A stretch of DNA of 64,000 nucleotides from Butyriboletus loyo (lineage: Eukaryota; Basidiomycota; Agaricomycetes; Boletales; Boletaceae): NCBI GenBank assembly GCA_038093515.1, contig JBBPSI010000018.1, forward strand, positions 1 through 64,000, in the 5' to 3' direction. The notes under the pieces were generated by a model. That model saw only the letters and a program-made list of their open reading frames with translations. It was not told the DNA's origin and ran no database searches. The position numbers and the translations under genes were made by a program. Below are positions 1 to 12,429 of the stretch, piece after piece; the first letter of the stretch is position 1, and each line of letters opens with the position of its first letter.

Positions 1-190
1 GTCTCACGCACTGCTTGGTCTGTGCACGTTTCCCTGTAATATATAAAGGCTCATGGTTTGGGCTAGGATTCCCTAGCTTTAACCACTTGTCTTATTCACT
101 GGCAACAGTTGAGAGATTAAGGCTAAGAGCTATTCCTCATTACCTCGCCAGTTATGATGTATAACTGCAATAGTCGCAGAACTTCGTTTC

Positions 191-986
191 GGAATTGGTA
201 AAGTCCGAGCAGGCGCACCGAGGGCAACGAAGGATGCAAGGGTAAACCTATCAGTGGAAAGACTCACTGATAATACAAGAGTGAGAGTATCGCAAACAGA
301 GTATAAGGAGCAAGGCTCAACTTAGAGATATCGCAGTAGTGATGATAGAACTGAAAGATCTAAAGAAAAGCGACAAGCCATAAGGGCTGTCTTATATACA
401 GTACATGAGTGTTTGTACTTATGTTCTGTATAGTACCTTTATAAGGTATAGTATGAAATACATGACGATATGATAGAGATAAGAGATAAGACTAAGCATA
501 TCGTCCAATAGCATAATAAGAGCTATTTGTAATGTGATAAGCGTGACTAGGTCTAGACAATGATGTCATATAGACCAGTCTAGAAACGTAGTGGCTGTAA
601 GTGAAATATAGAAATAGAACACTACCGTTTCAACAAAAATAGCTCTTATTATGCTATTGGACGATATGCTTAGTCTTATCTCTTATCTCTATCATATCGT
701 CATGTATTTCATACTATACCTTATATAGGTACTATACAGAACACAAGTACAAACACTCATGTACTGTATATAAGACAGCCCTTATGGCTTGTTGCTTTTC
801 TCTAGATCTTTCAGTCCTATCATCACTACTGCGATATCTCTAAGTTGAGCCTTGCTCCTTATACTCTTTCAAGTACTCTGTTTGCGATACTCTCACTCTC
901 ATATTATCAGTGAGTCTTTCCACTGATAGGTTTACCCTTGCATCCTTTGTTGCCCTCGGTGCGCCTGCTTGGACTTTACCAATTCC
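191..986. repeat. Large fold-back inverted repeat
   Basis: Positions 191-528 are repeated almost perfectly in reverse complement at 637-986, with a spacer of about 108 nt. The right arm is 12 nt longer: it has an extra block near 868-880 that the left arm lacks. Both arms carry the same short open reading frame tail ending in EQGST and a stop (minus strand 840-1049 in the right arm, plus strand to 325 in the left), so coding-like DNA was duplicated as an inverted pair. The spacer holds a smaller imperfect inverted repeat (gactaggtcta / tagaccagtc, about 544-582). I do not recognise the encoded peptide. The structure fits a fold-back transposon or two head-to-head copies of one retroelement end; which of these is not resolved by the sequence. 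Confidence 0.9.
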
Positions 987-1298
987 AAAAACCTCTCCCA
1001 CACATCTCATAACATTGAATCCTGCTGGCTTAACCGCATCAACACACAACTATCCATAGACCGGTGACATGCAAAAGCCCCCAATAGACCCAACCTTAAA
1101 CAAAAGGTATACCACACCTGGCAACCACTCCTAGCAAATCAATCACACCTTCCCCCTGACTGGGTGACCAATTTTGAGGTTTTAGTGGATATCATGCTGC
1201 CCAGGCCCTCTGACGACACCGAGGCCACCTGACAGCTCACGGAGCCCCACACCCCCCTGCTCCCTGCAGGATGTGCGTAAGAGCATTTTTCCTCTGAC
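987..1298. other. Non-coding stretch, nothing recognised
   Basis: The right-arm reading frame continues to its start at 1049 on the minus strand. Beyond that I see no credible coding exon, RNA gene or repeat. The C-rich 1060-1260 part looks like ordinary intergenic DNA. Confidence 0.5.
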
Positions 1299-1396
1299 CG
1301 GTTATGATTCATAACCGCCTTAGCGTATTATGTAGGACTAGTCTAGGCAGTCGCTGCATAATGATATTCACGCTTGTCTAAATAAAATAAAATAAA
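1299..1396 (+). mobile_element. SINE-like short element, copy A
   Basis: The element begins with a perfect short palindrome (cggttatg-att-cataaccg), has a conserved middle that can fold (attatgtag near ctgcataat), and ends in an A-rich tail of taaa/taaaa units at about 1380-1396. The same sequence occurs in opposite orientation at 61686-61759. Copy A has an extra 11 nt (gactagtctag) inside the hairpin region compared with copy B. Short length, A-rich 3' tail and the target-site duplication around copy B suggest a non-autonomous element moved by retrotransposition. A MITE is less likely because the ends are not inverted repeats of each other. Confidence 0.6.
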
Positions 1397-1414
1397 TTGG
1401 TTTGTTCACACGAC

Positions 1415-2760
1415 CTCATGTCTTTGGCGCTCATCCTTACGACCAGTGGGTCGGTGACCTCGTTGCGATGAGCGCAACCTCCGAATCAGTTATCAACCGT
1501 CTCTGACAATGTAAACCGTAACCTTACCAGTTCTTCGACTGACATTCCTCCCTACAACACGCCTTCACGCTGCCTAATAACCCTTCCATGAACAAACATC
1601 AAGAAATTTCCCAAAGGTAAATACCGATTGTTCGCAAAGGTTGTCTGTTTTAGAATTCAGGGAGCACGAGCTCACAGCCATGCGAATGCACCCATTCCTT
1701 CATTCCGTCCTCCACTCACTGCGGATACTCTCCGCGCAGATGGCCATGACAGGGAACACGCATCCACCCTTTCTGTCATCTCGGAGACCGACGAGAACCG
1801 CATAGCCGAGCAAGAACGCGACTGGCGCACGGATGCCAAGCCTTCGCTGCTACTCTAGAAACAGTCCGAAGAAGCTACAGAAGTTGATAGTCATGGTGAA
1901 CCCAACCCGAAACTTGGTGATAACGCGCCTTGTCGACAGCACTAGCACACGTCTCGATGCCAGGCGTAGTTCTGTATTTACCTTTGTGGATCAAATATTG
2001 CGCCAGACAGATCCCCCAAGTTGTGCAAGTGAGCGCCGCCGCCAACTCGTCTTCCAGTGGATATGGTAAGGCGCTACCTCGGGTTAGAGTCAGGTTAATG
2101 ATGAATATTGTGCCCCTTTAATTGTTTACACCGTTCTAGCGCGATCTAAGACCCATCGTGCAAAACAATGGATGTCACTTTGGACGTTGACTCGAAGGCC
2201 ACGACTTTATGATTTATCTGATTTGGTTGCACCGCGGCGTCCTGGGAGCTCGGTATCTAAATCACCTCGTTCGTATACATATCCACAACCTTTACCGTGC
2301 TATCTGGACCCTCCTCAAGGCAGGGTGCCGCCGAGACATGGGCGTCGCTTTTACAAGTTGGTCCCAGTTCAATGTCGCCCCTCGTTCGATGACGTCCACC
2401 AGCGATGGTTAATCCCGCCGCTCAGAATGACAAGTCAGACGCAGTGTCTCTCTTGTCCGCATTGCGGTCATCGACGTCGCGGAGTTCCTCCTGTGTCTTT
2501 TATCCGTTCAATACCCGACTCCCCTTCAGTCAAGGAAGACCAAAAGCCCGGTCGCCTTCGCTCTACCTCATTTGCCTCCACAGTCAACCCGTTCGAGGGT
2601 CGCTCGTAGCTTCCACCCACTACGGTGACATCTGGCATGTTCTCCTCTACGCCAGAGAAATGGGTATCGCACAGATTCCAGCCATCATTGACGCCTCAAT
2701 GTCCCTCTACAAGCACCACTTCCATCCGAAGAGGGAGTTCACCGTCACCATCTTGCGCCG
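1415..2760 (+). pseudogene. Decayed copy 1 of the Ser/Pro-rich protein gene
   Basis: Translated pieces in changing frames match the intact gene at 16758-20409: a PIPSFRPP-like block (about 1700), a TRLVDSTSTRLDARRSS block (about 1920-1960), a DLSDLVAPRRPGSS block (about 2215), a QFNVAP block (about 2370), a SIPDSPSVKED block (about 2510-2540) and the MSS-to-RGGSP region (about 2640-2750). The region matching intron 1 of the intact gene is kept (about 2055-2140), so this is a DNA duplication and not a processed copy. It lies opposite in orientation to the intact gene. Multiple frameshifts and internal losses make it non-coding. Its end lies about 140 nt before the chitin synthase start codon. 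Confidence 0.8.
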
Positions 2761-2896
2761 ATCTCATTCCTTCTCCTTCTCTCTCGCCTTGCGGCTCTCT
2801 TTCTTTGCCACCGCATCTGTTCATATACTGGGGCAAGCAATCCAACAATACCATGTGAGCGGGTCATTCCCCCCGCCGCTGCACCTCCACGTCGCA

Positions 2897-5800
2897 ATGA
2901 ACTATCCACAGCAACATCACCACCATTCTCGTCTCAGTCGTCCTCGATCACCCTCTGACCCCACCCAACAACCGTACTCGCAGCCGATGTCGCCACTGCC
3001 GGTCACCTCACCGCCTCCTGGCGCATATTACGGACAACCACCCCTCAGTCCTCGCTCTGCCTATCCCAACATCATATTTCAAAATACTGAACGTGGCGAC
3101 AGGCAGGGCACTCTCGACAGTCCTCGTCAACGAACCATGCCCTCTGCGTATCAAAATCAATTCTCTCCACCACACCCAGAGGTAGAGACGGGTGACTTTT
3201 TGGAGCATGGCAGGGTGGGCAGGAAGAAGAGTCTGGTCAGACCTGACAGAGAAAACATCGAACCTGGCCACCGCCAGTGGCATTATCGAACGCATGTCGA
3301 GCAGATGGCAGACGATACCAGAGTAGGCGTGCAACCTTCCAGTAGGTGATCCCTCGTTAAAAAATATGACACCGTTCGCCTAATCCGTGCCTATCACCTA
3401 GCTACCGGGAACTATCCGCAGAAACTTCGCCGCGGCAAATCATTGCTTGCACGAGAACAGGATGTGCAAGAGTCGGGCACTTTGCGCCGAAAACGCCCCC
3501 AGTCCATTTTATCCACTGCTCCGTTGATCGTACCAGATACTCCTTCCAGAAAGTGCCTTGATGGCATCGGGCCCGGGCCAAAGGATTGTTGGTTCATATA
3601 TTCCTATCTCATCACATGTTGGATCCCGTTCTTTTTACTCCGTGCTTGTGGTGAGTGACGTTAGTCTTTTCCTGTGCCGCAGGGTCTCATCGATGTCATC
3701 AGGCATGCGGACCCCAGAGCAACAGCGCGCATGGAGGGAGAAAATGGGTTTACTCAGCGTCATTCTTTCGGAAATGGCTGGTGTCGGTTTCATCACCTTT
3801 GGTTTCACGGAAACCGTCTGTGGGACGCCTCCCAATCGATATCACCAGGGTCAAATCAGCAATGCTTCGGTCATCATTCACGGCTACGACTACGACTTCT
3901 CGAATTTCGAGCATCCCGCCGTTGGGGAATTCAATGGTAATACGAATCCACTGATCACTGGTGACTGGAACCTTCCGTCAAACGATGCAAGCTTTTTGTT
4001 CCAGAATGTCAATCAAAACTGCTTGGGCTACATCACTTTGGCTAGTGGATCGCCCATCAACGCGACTGGAGAGACTTTGGATTGGTACTTTCCGTGCAAC
4101 GTCTACAATCCACAGTCTAACTCAGTCAACTCGACCGGCTATGGAGATATCACCAATTGCCACGTATCTTCCCAGGCCAGACAAGAGTTCTCTAGCATGA
4201 AGCCTCTCGGACAGGTTTACTATACATGGGACGACGTCGCTGCAACGGATCGTAACCTGGCAGTGTTTGAATCGTAAGCTTGGTTTGTCTGCGTCCAGCG
4301 CTGTTGATATTGACCTGGTATAGCAATGTGCTTGACCTCAATCTGCTTAATTGGCTCAGCACTTCCTATGTCCAGTATCCGTCGCTATTTGACGAGATGA
4401 AGAACGCAAATGGCGTCTACAACGGCAAGGATATCACCGTGACGCTCATGCACGGTGGCAACCATCAACTCGGTAAATGTCTCGAGGACATTATCACCGT
4501 TGGGTTCATCGACACCAATAGCATTGGCTGTGTCGCTTCCAATGTTGTCCTCTATCTTTCCCTCATTTTCATCATTGGTGTTGTTGTCATTCGCTTCGCT
4601 ATGGCCGTCTTGTTCGCATGGTTCTACTCTTGGAAGCTCGGCAATTTCCCTCGGGAAACTTACGAACAACGGATGCAACGCTCTGAGGAAATCGAGGCCT
4701 GGTCCAATGATATCTACCGCGCTGCACCTAGCCAATATCGACCCAATGTTTTGAAGGGTGGTCTGCGCACTGGGAAGAGCAATAAACTTTCAGTGCTCCC
4801 CTCTATCTCTCGTTTCACTCCCGTCGAGAATGCTCCGAAAGGCCCCAACCCCTGCCCATCGATGGCCTATGGCCTGCTCGACATACCGAACAAGAGCAGC
4901 ACCGCATACTCGACGCCGAAAATTCCTGGAAAGGGATCACCCCCTGACTCGCCTGGTTTCCGTTTCTCGAGGAACTCGACATCGATTACTGAATCATCGA
5001 TGCGTGGATTTTCAACTCGTTCGTCATTCGTAGATATGCCATGCCCTTTTCCGCTTCACGGCGTTGTTCCCCAGCCTCCTCCCGAATACGAGCCGTTCAA
5101 CTTCCCCCTCGTTCACACCATCTGTCTGGTCACCGCATACTCCGAGTCTGTGGAGGGTCTACGGACGACGATCGATTCGCTCGCCACCACAGATTATCCT
5201 AACAGCCACAAAGTCATTTTAATCATCGCTGATGGTATGGTCAAGGGTGCAGGAAACGCACTCGCAACGCCCGACATTTGTTTGTCCATGATGAAGGACT
5301 TCGTCATTCCGCCTGATGAAGTTCAGCCCCACTCATATGTCGCTATCGCCGACGGTCACAAGCGACATAATATGGCCAAGGTCTACGCTGGTTTCTATGA
5401 CTATGATGATACCACGGTCGAACGTACAAAGCAACAACGCGTTCCGATGATTGTTGTCGCCAAAGTCGGCAACCCGCATGAGGTCGACGACCCAAAGCCT
5501 GGAAATCGTGGTAAACGTGATTCTCAAATCGTTCTGATGGCATTCCTTCAGAAAGTCATGTTCGACGAACGTATGACAACATTCGAGTATGAGTTCTTCA
5601 ACTCGATATGGAGGGCAACAGGCGTTAGTCCGGATCGGTATGAGCTAGTACTCTGCGTGGACGCCGATACGAAGGTTTTCCCCGACTCGTTGACGCGCAT
5701 GATTTCGTGCATGGTTGTGGATGTTGAGATTATGGGGCTTTGCGGTGAGACGAAGATCGCGAACAAGACTGATAGCTTTGTTACCATGATGCAAGGTGAG

Positions 5801-7495
5801 TGGGTGTAGCATCCGCCTATGTGTTTACTAATACCGTATTCCAGTCTTTGAGTATTACATCTCACACCATTTGACCAAGGCGTTCGAAGCTATGTTCGGC
5901 GGTGTCACTTGTTTACCAGGGTGTTTTAGCATGTACAGGATCAAGGCTCCCAAAGGCGACAGTGGCTATTGGGTCCCTGTCTTGGCCAACCCAGACATCG
6001 TAGAGCACTATTCAGAAAACGTGATCGACACGCTTCACAAGAAGAATCTGCTCCTCCTTGGTGAAGATCGGTACCTCACTACCCTATTGCTCAAGACCTT
6101 CCCTCGACGAAAGAACATGTTCTGCCCGCAAGCGGTGTGCAAGACCATCGTTCCTGATTCCTTCTGCGTTCTCTTGTCGCAGCGCCGCCGTTGGATCAAC
6201 TCGACCGTCCACAACCTGTTCGAGCTTGTCCTTGTCCGTGATCTCTGTGGTACTTTCTGCTTCTCGATGCAGTTCGTCGTCGGAATGGAGTTGATTGGTA
6301 CGCTGGTTTTACCAGCTGCTATCAGTTTCACACTCTACCTTATCATCATCTCTATCATCCCCGGTGGACCCAACACGACCATTCCGCTCATCCTGTTGGC
6401 ATCCATCCTCGGTCTTCCTGGTCTTCTCATCGTCGTCACGTCACGCAAGATTGTTTACCTTGGGTGGATGTTTGTTTATCTCCTCTCCCTTCCGATATGG
6501 AACGGTCTTCTCCCTGCATATGCGTTCTGGCACTTTGACGATTTCTCCTGGGGCCAAACACGTCAGGTTTCTGGCGACAGAGGTGGTGATCATGGCGACA
6601 AGGAGGGTGAATTCGATTCCTCCCATATTGTGATGAAGCGATGGGTGGAGTTTGAGCGGGAACGTCGCGGGAGGAATAGTTTGCGGTCGCGTGACTCGAC
6701 GCTAGACAAGAGGTGAGTACAGGTCCGTCTGATATTGGGCAATAACCTGATCGTCGTGCGAATAGTAGTAACAGGTATTCGATGGCTTCGACGACTGACA
6801 TCAAACGTCCACTTTCAAACGAGGGTCCTGATTCGTATACTTCAGAGTCTTCACCCTCAGTGCCTTGTGGTACGAGGCAACGATATGACAGCAATGGCCC
6901 ATTGATGCTCCCCGCACCATTGTCTACCAACAGGACGCTCGCGTCTGCTACTTCTGCGTCAGCAGTCGGTATTTCCCGCTCGAGCGAGGACGTCACGTAC
7001 GCTTCCGACATAGGCCCGATATCCAACCAGCACTTGGTCTCCACCCGATACAGCGGTGCCTACTCTGAAACGCATGTACCGCGTTACCCCCAGTTCGACG
7101 CCCAAGTTGCCCGTGCAGCTGGAATCAACGGCGGGATCCTTCGGAACACTACGATTTCAAGTCAGTACCCAGGCGAGACACAAAACCCGTTGCGGGTTTC
7201 TTCTGAAGCACAAGCGGTTGTCTATGATGACCAGCACGGTGGATATACCACGGAACCGGAAGAGTTAGGGCCACCGCACGTACCCACTCAACGGCAATCG
7301 CGTGGGGTGAGCTTGTCGGATAACGGCCCAGTACCCGTCCTGAATGGCGTGCGGAGAGTTGCGAGACCGACAGCATTAAGACGACCCACGTCGCAAGCTT
7401 CTCAGAACCGGTATTCACGCTCCTCGACGGCGTTCAGTCTACCGCCTGGTGCAGAACCGCCACAAGTCGGAACAGGGTGCGGTATTGCGTACTAA
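2897..7495 (+). CDS. Chitin synthase, class IV (Chs3-type)
   Basis: Membrane glycosyltransferase that polymerises UDP-GlcNAc into chitin for the cell wall. Exons: 2897-3341, 3402-3650, 3703-4273, 4324-5795, 5845-6712 and 6766 (or 6775)-7495, all frame-consistent, giving about 1441-1444 residues. The N-terminus is Pro/Gln/His-rich. Membrane segments follow near [16 protein letters not shown] and again at 4540-4620. The catalytic part is in exons 4-5: the [12 protein letters not shown] block, [23 protein letters not shown] and the signature QRRRWINST, then several C-terminal membrane helices. No myosin head is present, which excludes classes V and VII. The tail (6766-7495) is Ser-rich. The ATG at 2897 is chosen because the frame upstream runs into decayed copy 1 and its residues there are pseudogene-derived. 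Confidence 0.93.
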
Positions 7496-8030
7496 TGGAT
7501 CGATCATAGTTGGATGCTCGCGCGAGAACAGTGCCTGCTCCCCTGTCTGGTGTTATCCAATTCCGTACGCTATTGTGATGCTCGCCGGACTGGGCGTTCG
7601 GATCTCGGCATATGGATCTTTTGTTTTTACCAACGTTTTATGGATTCATGTCTTTATCTTTACATAGAGAACTGGGATTCGGGGTATGGAGGCGTCTTGA
7701 CATGCCAATGTAAAAAACAATGTTCTTCTCCTGAACCATGTGTAGGGAGAGTGGGACGAGCTCGATCGAGCGTTTTGGGCCTGCATGGATCCGTATGATG
7801 GGCGGAGGTGCCATGGAGACTGGTTTGATTTAGTAGTTCCTGGATAGTGAAACAAAACCCTTGCAAGCGGCCCATGGATAAGACGACTAGGAACCAATAT
7901 CAATAATGTTACCGTCATGTCATACGTATAGCATCGGATGGACAGGCGACCTCGGACGAGGCAACGGCTCGGGAGTCTCGTCAGTGCCTACTAGGCACTC
8001 GCTTTGAGACCCGGGTCACTCAGTGCGCAC
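7496..8030. other. 3' flank of chitin synthase, no gene
   Basis: About 530 nt between the chitin synthase stop and the next decayed gene copy. It contains only short open frames without recognisable motifs. T-rich stretches at 7615-7670 fit 3' UTR sequence. Confidence 0.5.
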
Positions 8031-8039
8031 TACCACAGG

Positions 8040-8860
8040 TCCAGTGCCTGTAATGCATCCAAATAAATTTGTTTGTCGACCCCACGTTCCTCGTTTGTAT
8101 AGAGAAGAAAAATTGACTGATGTATAATGCCAGACAACGACAAAATCAGACAAAGGCATGTTTCCGGAGTGCTCCACTGGGCGTTAGCGCACTTGTCGAG
8201 ACAGCGGCTCGTGGCGGGAGTAAATGGCGACTGATGGCGGCTGACATGAATAGCTTGGGGGATCTTGTCGGGTGTGTGACATTTGAGCAATAGAACACTA
8301 ATAGGTATAGAACTATGGCCAGCATCCGAGAATAAGACTCGGAGTCATCCAAAGTTCGAGACGCGTCCAGCCTAACGGAATAATCGGGGTGACATATTTG
8401 CGCTTGTACAGCAGCGGTGTTCTTGTTCAGCTGTGGACAGTCGGTGTCCAAGGCAACAGGAACAGTCGACGCACGTTTCACGTCATTGCTATACATGCGG
8501 AGGATATCCACAGCGAATACAGGGCGGAATGACGGAATTGGGAATTTGCGCGGCTGCGAACTCGTGTTTCCCTGAATGCTGAAAGAAGTATGGTTTGGCG
8601 CTATCGCAGCTTGGTATAGGCGCGACCGAGAGGGGAGCAAATTTAACAATGGTCGAGGGGACTTTTCTTGGGAGTAGCAGAAGAATCTACACCAACATGA
8701 TAAAGAGGACCTGAGATTTAACAACGATGAATCGTCGACGGCAGGACTGGTGAGGGTACGGATGACACGGTCGAAGAGCGTTGAGGCGGCTTGAATCTTG
8801 TGCGTTCCATGGCCAAAAAAACGATCCTGGAGACTGTTTGTGTGCCTAACCAGCAAAGGA
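8040..8860 (-). pseudogene. Decayed copy 2 of the Ser/Pro-rich protein gene
   Basis: Minus-strand fragments match the intact gene. The 3' UTR-like piece at 8050-8130 resembles 16240-16320. It is joined directly to sequence equivalent to about 18893 (the ATCAGACAAAGGCATG block) and then to about 19116 onward, so most of exon 2 and intron 1 are gone. The rest (8200-8860) follows exon 1, with matches around VDDSS, PIPSFRP and PQLNKNTAA in shifting frames. It stands immediately upstream of the first WD40 gene's flank, as copy 3 does for the second WD40 gene, so the pair appears to have been duplicated together. Confidence 0.75.
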
Positions 8861-9928
8861 CGTCGCTAGAAAGAAGATCTGATTGGGTGATTCAAACCAA
8901 CGGAAGAGAGATTGATCCCACTCGGATCTTTAAGGCTCCCGAAATCAGATACATCACCCCTCGCAGCCTCTGTCCAGCTCAGACAATCCGACAATCCAAC
9001 AATCCAATGATTTTCTGGACATCTTTCACTGCAAGGGCCCCCGCAACGTCTACCCCATCTACCGACAGACAGAGCGTATCGTGTCTCGTTGTGGCACGCC
9101 GTCGCACTGGTGCCCGGCTCGAATCTCGGCGACAGACACCGAGGCTGGTTCAATGAAAGTCGTGCATTTCCAAAGCGACTTTTGCGGATCTGATGCACAA
9201 CAAGAAGCTTGAGAGAAAGCAAGTAATAAAAACGAAATCAACATTCAAAACGATACACACCCACCGACCTTGCTGATTGATCTAGGAAATCAAGCTCCTG
9301 ATACATCATTGACGTGATTGGAATCACCCTTGGTGAGCGTCATCTGATACTAGTCCCTGTCGCTACCAGTCCGATACTCTGTATTGGGAGCCATCGGGCG
9401 CTGAATCAGAACTTTCCTGACCACGGCCGGACTGTCTCAGCCATCCCTTGGTTGTGGTATCAAGCTTGTTGCCATAGAAAGGTTCGGGCCTCTTTCAGTT
9501 TCTACGCCCCGTCGCCCATTTTTGTCGCGCTGAGATACCAGTTGGGGTAATATCTGCTTTGACACACTGGCACCTTGGTCGCTACAGAGAGCCTGCCGTT
9601 TATCGCAGCGACCTCCCACTGCTAGCGTCACCAAGGTTCCTCGTACGTATGGTTTGAGTGCGTGCGCAGTCAAAGATTCGTATCCCATTTCGTGGAGGAC
9701 ATTCGTCTGAAGTTTGAGCGCGCCGTTTTCTGACGTGCTGGGATGCACACATATTTTGTGCGTCTCGAGTGGGTCTAGTGCGGAGACTTATGTAAATAAG
9801 AATAGGCGCGAGTCACAGCTTGGAGGCGATGGAATCCGGTTGGTGCAGCAACTTTACGCACCACGAGAAAACCGAAACACCTTATCCCTTGATATTTTGA
9901 CACCGACAATTGTGTACCATTAGTGAGG
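8861..9928. other. Intergenic region upstream of WD40 gene A
   Basis: Mostly without recognisable genes. The last 50 nt (about 9880-9928) align with 13800-13857 before WD40 gene B, marking the shared promoter-proximal part of the duplication. A minus-strand frame at 9059-9244 could encode a 61-residue peptide with a hydrophobic start and is listed separately. Confidence 0.5.
9059..9244 (-). CDS. Possible small secreted Cys-containing peptide
   Basis: A 61-residue frame starts with ATG and a hydrophobic run (MLISFLLLAFSQASC) that looks like a signal peptide. It is followed by a short polar part with four or five cysteines. Nothing else supports it: no family is recognised, no intron is seen, and it lies beside a decayed gene copy. 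It may be chance. Confidence 0.2.
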   Translation of the reverse strand: MLISFLLLAFSQASCCASDPQKSLWKCTTFIEPASVSVAEIRAGHQCDGVPQRDTIRSVCR

Positions 9929-12177
9929 ATGTTGTCATCAAATACTGGTGCGTAGCAACTCTGAGGAGTAGTTGAGTAATGCTAACAATTTAGGAAGACC
10001 AAGCAATAGTATTTGACCTCGGGCGTTCTGTATGGGTATACACAGTCGCTTTCCATCCTGACCGAAAACATTTGTTGAGCGGGAGTCATGATGGAATTCG
10101 ACGATGGCAACTCGCAGATCGTCAAGTGGTGAAGAAGCAAACAGGAATCCAGTTCAATGCCATTTGTGTCACCCACAGGTGGGTAGCATGTGGCACTTAT
10201 AATGGCGGGGCAAGTGTATGGGACATGGAGCTGCAGAAAAAGGTGATCGACGTGGAGGGCAACAATTACGTGGGTGCAGTAGACCTCTCCCCTGATTCGA
10301 CCAGCCTTGCCACTGGGACTGGAGGCGGTGGAAACTACGATAACGCAGCAAGCATTTGGAGTCTCGCAAGCGGGAAGAGACTCGTTGGCCCGCTCAAACA
10401 TGGCAATTCTGTCAGTGGGATCAAATTCTCCCCCAATGGCGAGCATGTCGCCACTGCGTGCAGCGGAAGGCCGATTTGTGTATTCGACAGTCGCAATGGT
10501 GACAAGCTCATCACCATCAAGACTACCATTCCTGGGTGGATCCCGGCCACTCCACTTGCGTGGTCAGGCGACAGTCAGAAACTGTTTGCTACATCTCACG
10601 AGAACAAAATCAAGTCCTTCGATGTCTCTACCGGATCCCAACTGACCGAATCACCAATTATCGATGGCGACATCGTCTTCTCCATAGCTCTGGCCGCCAA
10701 TGGCAAATTCTTTGCTACCTTCGCACAGCCGCATTCAATCTCGTTCCTGGACGCACAGACGCTGACTCGAATTGGTCCTGTCATTGAGGACAGCAAATAC
10801 GTACGGTCAATTGCTATCTCCCCGGACAATTGCTATCTTGCAGTTGGACGGGAGGATGGGAAAGTCATCATTCGTGATCTCAGCAAGATTCTCCCGGACT
10901 TGTATGGTCCATTCCATGTAAGTACTTGTGCCTTCGTGGTCCCGGCATGTTGGACAAGTCCAATTCTATCTCTTGCATTGACAAATAATTTTAGGCATCT
11001 ACTGACAAGGAAGGACAAGAAGAAGAACAGCCTGTGACTTCGGGTGACCACAATAACGAACCACCCGACTCTAATCCAGTACGAGTTTGTCATTCCATCA
11101 CTGCCAGGGTCGCACTGACTCTATCGTGTGCGCAAACCAGGAAGAACCTCGGAAATCCAGTCCGCTGGAGCCCGAGGGACACAGTGGAGATGGCGATGAG
11201 GATCTCCTCGAGGTATCTGTTCGTTCATTTCCCCTCGAAGCAGATTCTCATGATGGTGTAGGTCGAGGTGCCGTCGAGTGCCCCCGCTCCCGGATTTAAC
11301 TTTGACGAGGTTGGTGACCACTTCATTTTTTTCCTACTTCCTTGTTGACACTACTGGAGCCACCGTCCCCGACCTCTGTCGATCGCCGGGAGGAGACACT
11401 CCCGCCGGCCTCGTCCCATGCCGTGCCACAGTCGTCGCGTCCGGGACAAACATCTGATACTAACGAGCCCGCTCGGGGTCGTTCAATATTTAAAAATTTA
11501 CTACAGAGAAAGAACAAGGACTCGGCTTCAAATAAGCCTGACCCCCGTTCCGAAAAGTCACGCCAGCCCGCTGAGCATCGATCCCTTTCCCAGTCGCCAG
11601 CGAGAGCAGACGACACAAACAGGGGACCTTCGAGGATGGCCGCAGCTGAGCGAAATGCAGTGAGTGCTCCTCCTGGATACAACAATCATACGCGGTGTAT
11701 CTAACATATATTCTTAGCGAACTTCCACAGGATTCACCAGAAAACGACGGGTTTGTTATTCCTCGGATTTATATGCTCCTGAGGAACTCATCACACGTCA
11801 CAGCATAAATCGCGTGCCAAGACCACCATTCCGAAGCATCCGAACGAAGGTGCTGCCAGTAGCGGACAAGGTGTTGCAGATCCTGGAGCAGCTGACCCAG
11901 TATGATTCTTTCTGATGATATGGGCTTGGTTATATCGCTCACGACGTGTTAGGCGCAACAAGCAAATAATCCGTCTCAACCTCCAGCTACGAGAGTTCAT
12001 CTAACGGTGCGCATAACTTTCCTGTCAGCTACATTATTAGACTTACTGTGGATCAGCATCAGCAAGCATCAGGCTACTCTACTCTCGCAATCTCCTTTCC
12101 AACGTGGATTGTGTGTTGTCACTCCGGTACACATGACGGGACGGACTGATCCAGGTGATTCAATGCGATATATGTAA
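9929..12177 (+). CDS. WD40-repeat protein, copy A
   Basis: Exons inferred: 9929-9947, 9998-10917, 10995-11078, 11141-11212, 11262-11309, 11360-11659, 11718-11750, 11804-11899 and 11953-12177, in one frame throughout, for about 598 residues. The first 313 residues form seven WD40-like blades (repeat ends such as GIRRWQL, ASVWDME, ASIWSLA, ICVFDSR, KSFDVST, IIRDLSK), so a single beta-propeller is likely. The C-terminal 280 residues are polar and basic, with a conserved core around SRMAAAERNA, and are probably disordered. Function is unknown; propellers of this kind usually bind proteins. Copy B (13858-15858) has the same intron positions except that copy A has one extra 72-nt exon (11141-11212). 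The 3' end is the least certain part: copy A reads on past the point where copy B stops. Confidence 0.8.
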
Positions 12178-12429
12178 ATACCAAGCTGGGTTGCGAGTAC
12201 GTGTACGACGACAGTACAATTCGAGTTCATGTCACCTCGCAGCATCAAATCCTGATGGGCGCGTCCATGATTACGCTGGGTGGAATATTCACTCAAAGGC
12301 CACATGCACACGGAAGTTGGGACTGGATGATAGTGGTTTATTGATTGGAGCTGTTACGAGCCTGACGCATGTCAGCTTTGTCACCGCAGGCACTCCACCT
12401 TCACCATACGTACACGACGCAACTATCGA

